A DNA stretch of 64,000 nucleotides from JAXMEQ01 sp046348225 (GTDB lineage Bacteria > Pseudomonadota > Gammaproteobacteria > Burkholderiales > Burkholderiaceae_C), in contig JAXMEQ010000008.1 of the NCBI GenBank assembly GCA_046348225.1, forward strand, positions 124,001-188,000, given 5' to 3'. Positions 8,677 through 16,901 of this stretch are shown here, one piece after another. The notes beneath the pieces were generated by a model. It had not been told where the DNA came from. It searched no databases and saw only the letters and a program-made list of their open reading frames with translations. How positions within the stretch are numbered: position 1 is the stretch's first letter; the number at the start of each line of letters is the position of its first letter. Position numbers and translations under genes: made by a program.

Positions 8677-9498
8677 TCAGTTGGCCATCTGGCGCAACAC
8701 CTCACGGGTGAAGTCGTCCGCCGGAAAGAAGGTTTCCAGCGCCAGCTCCTGCAGTGTCACGTCCACCGGCGTACCAAAAATCGTGATGGTGCTGATGAAG
8801 CTCAACACGCCGTGGGGCGTGCGCAGCCGGAAGGGCATCACCACGCCGGGCAGTTCGCCTTCCATGTGCTGGTCGGTGTCGGGCGGCACGGGGTAGCTGC
8901 GCAGTTCCTCCAGCAGCGCCGTCAGCACTGGGTCGGCCGTGACGCTGATCTGCTGGCGCAGCCGCTCAAACAAATGGTGGCGCCACTGCGTCAGGTTGGC
9001 CAGGTGCGGCGCCAGGCCCTGCGGGTGCAGGCTCAGGCGCAGCACATTGACGGTGCCCTGCAGCAGCGACGGGTCGGCCATGGCCAGCAGGCGTGGCACC
9101 AGCGCGTTGTGGCTCACCAGGTTCCAGTGCCGGTCCACCGCCAGCGCGGGCCAGGGCTCATGGCTTTTGAGCAGCAGGTCCACCGCCTGACGGGCGGCAG
9201 CCAGGGCCGGGTCGTCCAGCGGCCGTTCGCGGTACATCGGCGCAAAGCCGGCCGCCACCAGCAGCGCGTTGCGCTCGCGCAGCGGCACGGCGAGCCGCTC
9301 GGTCAGGCGCAGCACCATCTCGCGGCTGGGCACGGCGCGGCCGGTTTCCATGAAGCTCAGGTGGCGGGTGGAAATCTCGGCCTCCTGCGCCAGGTCGAGC
9401 TGTGACAGGCGGCGGTGCTGGCGCCAGTGGCGCAGGTGCTCGCCAAACGGGCGGGCAGGGCGGCCGGGGGCCGGGACGGAAAGGACGGCGGCGTTCAT
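8677..9498 (-). CDS. XRE-family regulator with MmyB-like ligand-binding domain
   Basis: Helix-turn-helix transcription factor (273 aa). The N-terminal HTH (about residues 18-75) contains LSQLDLAQEAEISTRHLSF and a following recognition helix. The rest matches the MmyB-like C-terminal domain, with the family's WNLVSHNALVPRLL and LRLSLHPQGLAPHLANL segments; such domains are thought to bind small hydrophobic ligands. The ATG at 9498 gives the normal family length; a much longer upstream open frame is only antisense to serC. It is divergent from serC, with an 84-bp gap. Targets are unknown; regulators of this type often control a neighbouring dehydrogenase, and none is seen here. Confidence 0.88.
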   Translation of the reverse strand: MNAAVLSVPAPGRPARPFGEHLRHWRQHRRLSQLDLAQEAEISTRHLSFMETGRAVPSREMVLRLTERLAVPLRERNALLVAAGFAPMYRERPLDDPALAAARQAVDLLLKSHEPWPALAVDRHWNLVSHNALVPRLLAMADPSLLQGTVNVLRLSLHPQGLAPHLANLTQWRHHLFERLRQQISVTADPVLTALLEELRSYPVPPDTDQHMEGELPGVVMPFRLRTPHGVLSFISTITIFGTPVDVTLQELALETFFPADDFTREVLRQMAN

Positions 9499-9582
9499 GG
9501 GCGCATGGTAAGGCCGGCGCGGCCTTTCTTGTATGCTGTAGCGCTTTGGTTCCCCGCACTTCAGCCCCGAGAGAAAGCATTC

Positions 9583-10665
9583 ATGACACGCGTCTTCAAT
9601 TTCAGCCCCGGCCCCGCCACCCTGCCTGAACCCGTGCTGCGCCAGGCAGCCGAAGAAATGCTCGACTGGCATGGCAGCGGCATGTCGGTGATGGAGATGA
9701 GCCACCGCGGCAAGGAGTTCATCGCCATCCATGCCGAGGCCGAAAGCCTGCTGCGCGAGCTGATGGGCATCCCTGCCAACTACAAGGTGCTGTTCATGCA
9801 GGGCGGCGCCATTGGCGAGAACGCCATCGTTCCCATGAACCTGATCGGCCGCAACGGCCGCGCCGACTATGTGATCACCGGCGACTGGTCCAAGAAGTCG
9901 GCCAAGGAGGCCAGGAACTACGGCACGGTCAACACCGCCGCGTCGGGCGAGGCGGGCAAGTTCACCGCCATTCCGCCGCAAGCCGACTGGAAGCTCGACC
10001 CCGGGGCTTCCTACGTACACATCTGCTCGAACGAAACCATTGGTGGCGTGGAATTCCACTGGACGCCCGACACCGGCGGCGTGCCGCTGGTGGCCGACAT
10101 GTCGTCCAACATCATGTCGCGCCCGATTGACGTGGCCAAGTACGGCCTGATCTACGCCGGCGCGCAGAAGAACATGGGCCCGTCGGGCCTGACCATCGTG
10201 ATCGTGCGCGACGACCTGCTGGGCCATGCGCTGCCCATCACCCCGTCGGCCTTCAACTACCAGACGCAGGCCGAAGCCGACTCGATGTACAACACGCCGC
10301 CCACCTACGCCATCTACATCGTGGGCCTGGTGCTGAAGCACATCAAGGCGATGGGTGGCCTGGCCGCCATGGAAGCGCACAACAAAGCCAAGGCCGCGGT
10401 GCTGTACGACTACCTGGACGCCAGCGGTTTCTACAGCAACCCGGTGGCCCCGGCCGACCGCTCGCTGATGAACGTGCCCTTCAAGCTCAGGGACGAGTCG
10501 CTGGACGACGCGTTCCTGAAGGGCGCGCAGGCCCGCGGCATGATCCAGCTCAAGGGCCACCGCTCGGTGGGCGGCATGCGCGCCTCCATCTACAACGCCA
10601 TGCCGATCGAAGGCGTCAAGGCGCTGGTGGCCTACATGCAGGAATTTGAAAAGCAGAACGGCTGA
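9583..10665 (+). CDS. serC: Phosphoserine aminotransferase
   Basis: PLP enzyme (360 aa) that makes 3-phosphoserine from 3-phosphohydroxypyruvate and glutamate; it can also serve the pyridoxal pathway. It opens with the family signature VFNFSPGPATLPEPVL. EMSHRGKEF, the PLP-pocket segment GDWSKKSAKEA and the Lys region in YAGAQKNMGPSG follow. The ATG at 9583 follows GAGAGAAAG. It is followed after 4 bp by a 3-phosphoglycerate dehydrogenase gene, so consecutive steps of serine synthesis are cotranscribed. Confidence 0.97.
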   Translation: MTRVFNFSPGPATLPEPVLRQAAEEMLDWHGSGMSVMEMSHRGKEFIAIHAEAESLLRELMGIPANYKVLFMQGGAIGENAIVPMNLIGRNGRADYVITGDWSKKSAKEARNYGTVNTAASGEAGKFTAIPPQADWKLDPGASYVHICSNETIGGVEFHWTPDTGGVPLVADMSSNIMSRPIDVAKYGLIYAGAQKNMGPSGLTIVIVRDDLLGHALPITPSAFNYQTQAEADSMYNTPPTYAIYIVGLVLKHIKAMGGLAAMEAHNKAKAAVLYDYLDASGFYSNPVAPADRSLMNVPFKLRDESLDDAFLKGAQARGMIQLKGHRSVGGMRASIYNAMPIEGVKALVAYMQEFEKQNG

Positions 10666-10669
10666 TGCC

Positions 10670-11854
10670 ATGGGCCAGCCCTTCCAGGTCCTGCTGCTGA
10701 ACCAGATCTCCGCCAACGGCCTGAAGCGGCTGCCGGCGCAGCGTTACACCACGGGCAAGGACATCGCCGCGCCCGACGCGGTGCTGGTGCGCTCGGCCGA
10801 CATGCACGCCATGGCCATCGCGCCCAGCGTGCAGGCCATCGGCCGCGCGGGCGCTGGCACCAACAACATCCCCGTCAAGGCCATGAGCGCGCGCGGCGTG
10901 CCGGTGTTCAACGCGCCGGGTGCCAATGCCAATGCCGTCAAGGAGCTGGTGCTGGCCGGCCTGTTCATGGCGGCGCGCAACCTGCCGCAGGCGCTGCGCT
11001 TCGTCGCCGCGCTCGACCCGGCCATGCCCGACATGGACAAGGCGGTGGAAGACGGCAAGAAGAACTTTGCCGGCTATGAGCTGGCCGGCCACACGCTGGG
11101 CATCGTGGGTCTGGGCAAGATCGGCTGCCTGGTGGCCGACGCCGCCATCAAGCTGGGCATGAATGTGCTGGGCTACGACCCGGAAATCACGGTGGACGCG
11201 GCCTGGAGCCTGCCCTCGCAGGTGAAGAAGGCCGCCAGCGTGGCCGAGGTGCTGAAGAACGCGCATTTCGTCACGCTGCACGTGCCGCTGCTGGACGCGA
11301 CGCGCGACACCGTGAACGCCGACAACGTGGGCCTGATGAAGCCCGGTGCTGTGCTGCTGAACTTCTCGCGCGAGGGCATCGTCAACGACGCGGCCGTGCT
11401 CGCGGCGCTGGACAGCGGCGCCCTGGGCGCCTATGTGTGCGACTTTCCCTCTGCCGCGGTCAACCGCCACCCGCGCGTGATTGCGCTGCCACACCTGGGC
11501 GCCTCCACCCGCGAGGCCGAGGAAAACTGCGCCATCATGGTGGCCGACCAGCTGCGGGACTACCTGGAAGACGGCAACGTGGTCAACGCGGTGAATTTCC
11601 CCAACGTGGTGATGCCGCGCGAGTCGGCCTACCGCGTGGCGATTGCCAACGCCAACGTGCCCAACATGCTGGGCCAGATCTCCACCGCCATGGCCCAGGC
11701 CGGGCTGAACATCCACAACATGGTCAACAAGTCGCGCGGCGACATGGCCTACACCCTGGTCGATGTGGAAAGCCCGGTGGGCGAGCCGGTGCTGGCCGCC
11801 CTGCGCGGCATCGACGGCGTGCTGGCCGTGCGCTACCTGCCTGCGGTTGAGTAA
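10670..11854 (+). CDS. serA: D-3-phosphoglycerate dehydrogenase with ACT domain
   Basis: First enzyme of the phosphorylated serine pathway, oxidising 3-phosphoglycerate with NAD. The 394-aa protein has an N-terminal substrate domain and the dinucleotide motif in LGIVGLGKIG. The catalytic Arg is in NFSREGIVN and the catalytic His in LPHLGASTREAEEN. A C-terminal ACT domain (about 318-394, with NMLGQISTAMAQAGLNI) should mediate serine feedback. The start at 10670 lies just after the serC stop and gives a normal N-terminus. Other D-isomer dehydrogenases share the fold, but the ACT domain and serC linkage favour SerA. Confidence 0.93.
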   Translation: MGQPFQVLLLNQISANGLKRLPAQRYTTGKDIAAPDAVLVRSADMHAMAIAPSVQAIGRAGAGTNNIPVKAMSARGVPVFNAPGANANAVKELVLAGLFMAARNLPQALRFVAALDPAMPDMDKAVEDGKKNFAGYELAGHTLGIVGLGKIGCLVADAAIKLGMNVLGYDPEITVDAAWSLPSQVKKAASVAEVLKNAHFVTLHVPLLDATRDTVNADNVGLMKPGAVLLNFSREGIVNDAAVLAALDSGALGAYVCDFPSAAVNRHPRVIALPHLGASTREAEENCAIMVADQLRDYLEDGNVVNAVNFPNVVMPRESAYRVAIANANVPNMLGQISTAMAQAGLNIHNMVNKSRGDMAYTLVDVESPVGEPVLAALRGIDGVLAVRYLPAVE

Positions 11855-11857
11855 GCG

Positions 11858-12229
11858 TCACCAGCGGAAACGGAAAGCGCTGTACTGGCCGCGCCCAAGG
11901 AATGTGTTCTTGAGTGCGGCCACCTGTAGTTCAAGAATCTCCGCAGGCGCCCTCATCTTGCCACGCCAGTGCATCGCCCGGCGCCATTGTTTCTGGAAGG
12001 CGGTGGCGAGCTTGATGCGGCAAGCCGCGCGCAGCCGTCCCTCCTTGTCGAAGTCCAGGGCGAAGCCCCGGCACTGCAGCATAGGCTGATCGACCCGGTT
12101 GCGCAGCCGGATATCAAGACGCCCCCTGTGCCACCCTTCATTTCGATTAGCGCCCGCAGTGACTTGGGGGAAGAAGTTGAAAATGAGCTCACGCGCTTTC
12201 CCCTGGATGAATTGGACTGGGACGAAGCT
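11858..12229 (-). pseudogene. Unidentified reading-frame fragment at the edge of an atypical segment
   Basis: A minus-strand frame stays open for 124 codons up to a stop at 11858. Its only ATG (12082) would give 74 aa ending GRGQYSAFRFRW, but the protein-like composition continues upstream of that ATG, including an ARELIFNFFPQVTAGANRNE stretch, with no start codon. It looks like the C-terminal part of a gene whose beginning is lost. A competing plus-strand frame (11969-12262) ends in an acidic tail and could instead be the real one. I recognise neither. The segment separates serA from low-GC accessory genes. Confidence 0.35.
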
Positions 12230-12314
12230 TCATACATAGCTTTGTATGGATCATCGCCATAGTAGATTGTTATGTAGTGTGGGATGATCCGAACTTTACA
12301 TATCGGAGATCAAT

Positions 12315-12710
12315 ATGAATTTGGCACAGACCATGGAGCAAGAGCAGCAAAGACTTGCAAAATTGCTGGAAGATCTTGCCGCTCGCAGGGCAGAACTCGA
12401 CCAAGAGGAGGTGTCGATCCGTAAACAGCAGGCTGCCATCGACGCATACTTGAATGCGCTCGATGGCAAGCGTGTGGCTAAAGCACCGTTACGAAGCCCA
12501 GGTAATCACCAAAAGGGGCTGAAGGTGAAAATTCTCGAACTTGTCAGCCAATCGCCAGAGGGACTGAGCCGACGTTCTTTGCTCGAAAAACTGAATGCCA
12601 CTGGAAATAAGCGACTGCAAGGCACCATCGCGGGTGCGTTGAACGCCCTAAGAAAAGAACAGAAGATAGCTGGCGAGCGAGGAGTTTATAGAACCGCCGC
12701 TGCGACTTAG
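12315..12710 (+). CDS. Coiled-coil / winged-helix-like protein of unknown function
   Basis: 131-aa protein with GGAGA 8 bp before its ATG. Residues about 7-48 form a strongly predicted coiled coil rich in Glu, Gln and Arg. Residues about 68-128 look like a small winged-helix DNA-binding fold (LKVKILELVSQSPEGLSRRS, then a basic helix and a short wing). A dimeric DNA-binding regulator is a reasonable guess, not a recognised family. Base and codon use are more AT-rich than in the flanking serA and acnA genes, which suggests acquired DNA. An intrinsic terminator follows, so it is probably monocistronic. Confidence 0.7.
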   Translation: MNLAQTMEQEQQRLAKLLEDLAARRAELDQEEVSIRKQQAAIDAYLNALDGKRVAKAPLRSPGNHQKGLKVKILELVSQSPEGLSRRSLLEKLNATGNKRLQGTIAGALNALRKEQKIAGERGVYRTAAAT

Positions 12711-12732
12711 TTGATTAACTCTATAGCATCAT

Positions 12733-12762
12733 GGCGCACCTCGTTAGATGTGCGCTTTTTTT
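12733..12762 (+). terminator. Intrinsic terminator
   Basis: Stem GCGCAC / GTGCGC (12734-12739 and 12750-12755) with a 10-nt loop, then seven T residues. It closes the coiled-coil gene that ends at 12710. Confidence 0.85.
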
Positions 12763-12819
12763 GTTGAATTGAATACATACACTCGAATTCATGTAAACAC
12801 GTTACGAAGAGGATTCGCC

Positions 12820-13323
12820 ATGAAGATTTTTAGTTTCATCCTGACTGCTTCTGTTTTTGCAATGGTCTCCGGGTGTGCGACGTACCCTGAGCTTGGTGGC
12901 AAATCTCTCTATGAAATCATTCAGACGCTGCCTAATCCTGATGTGCCACCAGCTACAACACTTGCCGCAAAAAAACAGGCCGCCGAACGCTTCATTGAAC
13001 AAAAAACCGCGCTTGTGTACGCCGAGCTTTCAGACTTAGGGACGCCGGTGTTGACTGAGGTTGACCTGAAGCAGAAAAAGCTCGTAACTCGCTATTCGTA
13101 TAGCACTTGCTACACCGGGCATTTCCCGATCAAGACTCGCGTCGACGAAAGCGGTAACGTTGAAATCTATGTCACCGTCAACACTTCCAAAATACAAGGT
13201 TGCGGGGACTTCACTGTCGTGATCAATCCTGAAAATCAAGGGATGAAGTCTTATGGACTTGTGAATACAAGTAGCCCGACTGGGCCTTTCAAGAGAAAAC
13301 TTATTTCAGTCATCCCGAGTTAA
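12820..13323 (+). CDS. Putative lipoprotein
   Basis: 167-aa protein starting at an ATG preceded by GAGGA. The signal sequence ends in a lipobox-like VSGC, so lipidation at Cys19 and anchoring in the outer or inner membrane are likely. The mature region has three further cysteines, including a CYTG pair region and GCGDF, and is beta-rich. I recognise no named domain. Codon use is markedly AT-richer than in neighbouring core genes (for example many AAA, TCT and TAT codons), which supports horizontal origin with the preceding gene. Confidence 0.72.
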   Translation: MKIFSFILTASVFAMVSGCATYPELGGKSLYEIIQTLPNPDVPPATTLAAKKQAAERFIEQKTALVYAELSDLGTPVLTEVDLKQKKLVTRYSYSTCYTGHFPIKTRVDESGNVEIYVTVNTSKIQGCGDFTVVINPENQGMKSYGLVNTSSPTGPFKRKLISVIPS

Positions 13324-13768
13324 AGGTTTTGTACCAACCACCTCCGCGGTGTAAGTTGAATGGCTTGCATGCAGTCAAATTTATGTAAACCCCGTGATTT
13401 TTCTTGCACTTTTATTTTTCCAACTAGCTAGACTTTTCTTTTCCGTAACAAATTCAGGCACTTGCGTGAAATCAAATGTCCTGTCGAAAATGCAGTTTCG
13501 ACAATGAATCCCTGATCGCTGTCGGCACGAGGCTAAGTGGTAATCGCTGTTAGCTATTTGTTTGTCACGGACAACGCAAATTGCGCCCTAGCCGAAAATC
13601 GACAGTAAGTCGAGTCCGGAAGCTGGCGTTGTGGCGTGATTGAAGGGGTTTGAACGCGGCATTCTGTCGATTGCGCAACTCAGTCGGCCAGGCTAAAGAG
13701 GCAATTCGGCATGCTGATAGTAGCGGGTTGTTTCTGGCGACCCGCTGCGATTCAGGCCCGCAATTCAG
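13324..13768. other. Intergenic AT-rich stretch without a supported gene
   Basis: About 445 bp between the lipoprotein gene and the vapC remnant. The first part (to about 13560) is AT-rich and holds a perfect 8-bp inverted repeat at 13482-13503. The second part has short hairpins (for example TCGAC-AGTAA-GTCGA near 13600). A 140-codon minus-strand frame across 13565-13987 is antisense to the vapC remnant and is not believed. No promoter or RNA gene is identified. Confidence 0.6.
13482..13503. repeat. Perfect inverted repeat, 8-bp arms
   Basis: TGTCGAAA (13482-13489) and TTTCGACA (13496-13503) are separated by ATGCAG. It has no T-run and lies in noncoding AT-rich DNA. It could be an operator or a recombination-site remnant. 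Confidence 0.6.
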
Positions 13769-13924
13769 GCCTTTTTGCAGGCGCTGCTTGAAGCCGGCGG
13801 AGATTTTGCCGACGGTGTGATTGCCTACGAAGGTCGCTGGCTCGGAGGAGAAACCTTCGTTTCTTTCGACAAAGAGGCGGTGGCGCTTCTCTCGGCTCAG
13901 AGCCAATCGGTGCGCCTCTTGTAA
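13769..13924 (+). pseudogene. 3' remnant of a VapC (PIN-domain) toxin gene
   Basis: In the frame ending at the TAA at 13922-13924, the translation reads as the C-terminal third of a VapC toxin. ADGVIAYEGRWLG contains the PIN-domain acidic residue (Asp of FADGVIA), followed by ETFVSFDKEAVALL. The frame is closed by a TAG at 13721 and lacks the N-terminal DxS region, and no vapB antitoxin gene is visible upstream. The fragment begins abruptly, so the 5' two thirds were lost, probably with the neighbouring AT-rich insertion. It ends 79 bp before acnA. Confidence 0.72.
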
Positions 13925-14003
13925 TTTGGCTTCCGGATGGGCTGCGCGGCTGCGGTCGCGGCGGCACAATGGCGCAAGCTCGAACAAGAAAAGAGAGGTT
14001 CAC

Positions 14004-16901
14004 ATGACCCACGCCTTTGCCAACACCCTCAAGACCTTCAAGACCGCCAGCGGCAAGACTGGCAAGTTCCATTCGCTGCCGGCGCTGGCGAAGCAGTACC
14101 CCGCCATCGCCCGCCTGCCGGTGTCCATCCGCATCGTGCTCGAGTCGGTGCTGCGCAATTGCGACGGCAAGAAGGTGACGCCCGCGCATGTGCAGCAGCT
14201 GGCCAACTGGCGCCCCAGCGCGGCGCGCACCGACGAGATTCCGTTTGTGGTGGCCCGCGTGGTGCTGCAGGACTTCACCGGCGTGCCGCTGCTGGCCGAC
14301 CTGGCCGCCATGCGCAGCACCGCCGCGCGGCTGGGCAAAAAGGTCAGCGCCATCGAGCCGCTGGTGCCGGTGGACCTGGTGGTGGACCACTCGATCATGG
14401 TGGATCACTACGGGAAGAAGAACTCGCTCGACCTGAACATGAAGCTGGAATTCCAGCGCAACCGCGAGCGCTATGAATTCATGAAATGGGGCATGCAGGC
14501 CTTCAGCACCTTTGGCGTGGTGCCGCCGGGCTTTGGCATCGTGCACCAGGTCAACCTGGAATATCTGGCGCGCGGCGTGCACCAGGGCAAGGATGGTGTG
14601 TACTACCCCGACACCCTGGTGGGCACCGACAGCCACACCACCATGATCAACGGCATTGGCGTGGTGGGCTGGGGCGTGGGCGGCATTGAGGCCGAGGCCG
14701 CCATGCTGGGCCAGCCGGTGTACTTCCTCACGCCTGACGTGGTGGGCTTCGAGCTGACCGGCCGCCTGCGCGAAGGCTGCACCGCCACCGACCTGGTGCT
14801 CAGCGTCACGGAAATCCTGCGCCAGCACAAGGTGGTGGGCAAGTTTGTGGAGTTCTTTGGCGAAGGCACGCGCACGCTGGCGCTGCCCGACCGCGCCACC
14901 ATTGCCAACATGGCGCCCGAGTACGGCGCCACCATGGGCTTCTTCCCGGTGGATGAAAAGACCATCGAGTACTTCAGGGGCACGGGCCGCAGCAAGGCCG
15001 AGATTGAAGCGTTCGAGGCGTACTTCCGCGCCCAGGGCCTGTTTGGAGTGCCCGCCCGCGGCGAGATCGACTACTCGCAGACCATCACCCTCGACCTGGG
15101 CCGCGTGACACCCAGCCTGGCCGGCCCCAAGCGCCCGCAGGACCGCATTGAGCTGGGCCAGGTGGCGAGCCAGTTCACGGCGCTGTTCAGCAAGCCCAAC
15201 AGCGAAAACGGCTTCAACCAGCCAGCCGCCCTGCTGCACACGCGCCGCGGTCTGCAGCCCGGTGGCGCGGCGCTGGAAGATGCCACTGTCCCCGGTAACC
15301 CGCCCACGCCGGCCGGCGCCGCGCGCATGGTGGTGGAGATGGAGGCCAACAAGCCCACGCTGGCCGCCGCGCATTCGGAAGCCGCGCCGGCTGCCAAAGC
15401 CACCCAGGGCGTGACCATCGGTAATGGCGATGTGCTGATCGCCGCCATCACCAGCTGCACCAATACGTCCAACCCCAGCGTCCTGCTGGCCGCCGGTCTG
15501 CTGGCGAAGAAGGCGGTGGAAGCGGGCCTGAAGGTGAAGCCCCACATCAAGACCTCGCTGGCGCCCGGCTCGCGCATCGTCACTGAATACCTCACGCAAA
15601 CCGGGCTGCTGCCCTACCTGGAGAAGCTGGGCTTTGCACTGGCGGGCTACGGCTGCACCACCTGCATCGGCAATGCCGGCGACCTGACGCCCGAGATCAA
15701 CGAGGCTATCACCGCCAACGACCTGGTCTGCGCCGCCGTGCTGTCGGGCAACCGCAACTTCGAGGCGCGCATTCACCCCAACCTCAAGGCCAACTTCCTG
15801 GCCAGCCCGCCGCTGGTGGTGGCCTATGCGATTGCGGGCACCGTGCTGAAGGACCTGATGACCGAGCCGGTAGGGCAGGGCAAGGGCGGCAAGGACGTGT
15901 ACCTCGGCGACATCTGGCCCAGCAGCGAGGAAATCCACGCGCTCATGAAGTTCGCGATGAACGGCAAGGCCTTCCGCGAGAACTACACCAAGGTGCGAAC
16001 CGAACCCGGCAAGCTCTGGGAAAAGATCAGGGGCGTGCAGGGCGCCACCTACACCTGGCCGGCCAGCACCTACATTGCCGAGCCACCCTTCTTCCGCGAA
16101 TTTGCTATGGATTTGATAGCGACTCACGAAGGTTCCGCGCGGGTCGCAGCCGCCAACGATGCTGTGTCCGTGCGGGGCGCGCGGGTTATGGCACTGTTCG
16201 GTGACTCCATCACCACCGACCATATTTCGCCCGCCGGTTCGATCAAGGAAAGCTCGCCCGCTGGCCAGTGGCTGCTGGCCCAGGGCGTGCAGAAGGCCGA
16301 CTTCAACAGCTACGGCGCGCGCCGCGGCCACCACGAGGTGATGATGCGCGGCACCTTTGCCAACGTGCGCATCAAGAACCTGATGCTGCCGCCCGGCCCC
16401 GACGGTTCGCGCGAGGAGGGCGGCCTCACGCTGTACCGCCACCCGCACGGCCAGCCCGAGAAGATGGCCATCTATGACGCGGCCATGAAGTACATGGCCG
16501 CCGGCGTGCCCACCGTGATTTTTGCGGGCGAGGAATACGGCACCGGCTCCAGCCGCGACTGGGCCGCCAAGGGCACGCAGCTGCTGGGCATCAAGGCCGT
16601 GGTGGCGCGCAGCTTCGAGCGCATTCACCGCAGCAACCTGGTGGGCATGGGCGTGCTGCCGCTGCAGTTCAAGGCCGGCGAGTCGTGGGAAACGCTGGGC
16701 CTGAAGGGCGATGAAACCGTGGACGTGATTCCCGCCGCCGACCTGCGGCCGCAGAGCGACGCCACGCTGGTCATCACCCGCGCCGACGGCCAGCGCCGCG
16801 AGGTCACGATCACGCTGCGCATCGACACCCCGATCGAGGTGGACTACTACCGCCACGGCGGCATCCTGCCGTTTGTGCTGCGGCAGCTTCTGGCGGCGTG
16901 A
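14004..16901 (+). CDS. acnA: Aconitate hydratase A
   Basis: Monomeric [4Fe-4S] aconitase of the AcnA/IRP type (965 aa). Cluster cysteines are Cys485 (SCTNTSN), Cys551 and Cys554 (GCTTC). The C-terminal swivel domain carries GDSITTDHISPAG and GEEYGTGSSRDWAAKG. The protein is about 70 residues longer than the E. coli enzyme. Extra residues lie around 430-475 (Ala-rich) and at about 701-716, the latter encoded by an interspersed repeat copy just before the swivel domain. The ATG at 14004 follows GAGAGG. It is the second aconitase in the window besides acnB. Confidence 0.97.
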   Translation: MTHAFANTLKTFKTASGKTGKFHSLPALAKQYPAIARLPVSIRIVLESVLRNCDGKKVTPAHVQQLANWRPSAARTDEIPFVVARVVLQDFTGVPLLADLAAMRSTAARLGKKVSAIEPLVPVDLVVDHSIMVDHYGKKNSLDLNMKLEFQRNRERYEFMKWGMQAFSTFGVVPPGFGIVHQVNLEYLARGVHQGKDGVYYPDTLVGTDSHTTMINGIGVVGWGVGGIEAEAAMLGQPVYFLTPDVVGFELTGRLREGCTATDLVLSVTEILRQHKVVGKFVEFFGEGTRTLALPDRATIANMAPEYGATMGFFPVDEKTIEYFRGTGRSKAEIEAFEAYFRAQGLFGVPARGEIDYSQTITLDLGRVTPSLAGPKRPQDRIELGQVASQFTALFSKPNSENGFNQPAALLHTRRGLQPGGAALEDATVPGNPPTPAGAARMVVEMEANKPTLAAAHSEAAPAAKATQGVTIGNGDVLIAAITSCTNTSNPSVLLAAGLLAKKAVEAGLKVKPHIKTSLAPGSRIVTEYLTQTGLLPYLEKLGFALAGYGCTTCIGNAGDLTPEINEAITANDLVCAAVLSGNRNFEARIHPNLKANFLASPPLVVAYAIAGTVLKDLMTEPVGQGKGGKDVYLGDIWPSSEEIHALMKFAMNGKAFRENYTKVRTEPGKLWEKIRGVQGATYTWPASTYIAEPPFFREFAMDLIATHEGSARVAAANDAVSVRGARVMALFGDSITTDHISPAGSIKESSPAGQWLLAQGVQKADFNSYGARRGHHEVMMRGTFANVRIKNLMLPPGPDGSREEGGLTLYRHPHGQPEKMAIYDAAMKYMAAGVPTVIFAGEEYGTGSSRDWAAKGTQLLGIKAVVARSFERIHRSNLVGMGVLPLQFKAGESWETLGLKGDETVDVIPAADLRPQSDATLVITRADGQRREVTITLRIDTPIEVDYYRHGGILPFVLRQLLAA
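16104..16152 (+). repeat. Interspersed repeat, copy 3 (inside acnA)
   Basis: GCTATGGATTTGATAGC followed by GACTCACG and CGCGGGTCGCAGCC. It is translated in frame as Ala-Met-Asp-Leu-Ile-Ala-Thr-His and onward. It lies in the linker before the swivel domain, where an insertion is likely to be tolerated. Confidence 0.75.

Noticed and set aside
9510..9530. Hairpin AAGGCC/GGCCTT followed by TCTT, as a terminator
   Set aside because: It lies between divergent genes, upstream of both the XRE and serC starts, so there is no transcript end for it to terminate.
13565..13987. 140-codon minus-strand frame in the gap before acnA
   Set aside because: It is antisense to the vapC remnant on the plus strand, which reads as a recognisable PIN-domain end, and it has no domain or ribosome site.
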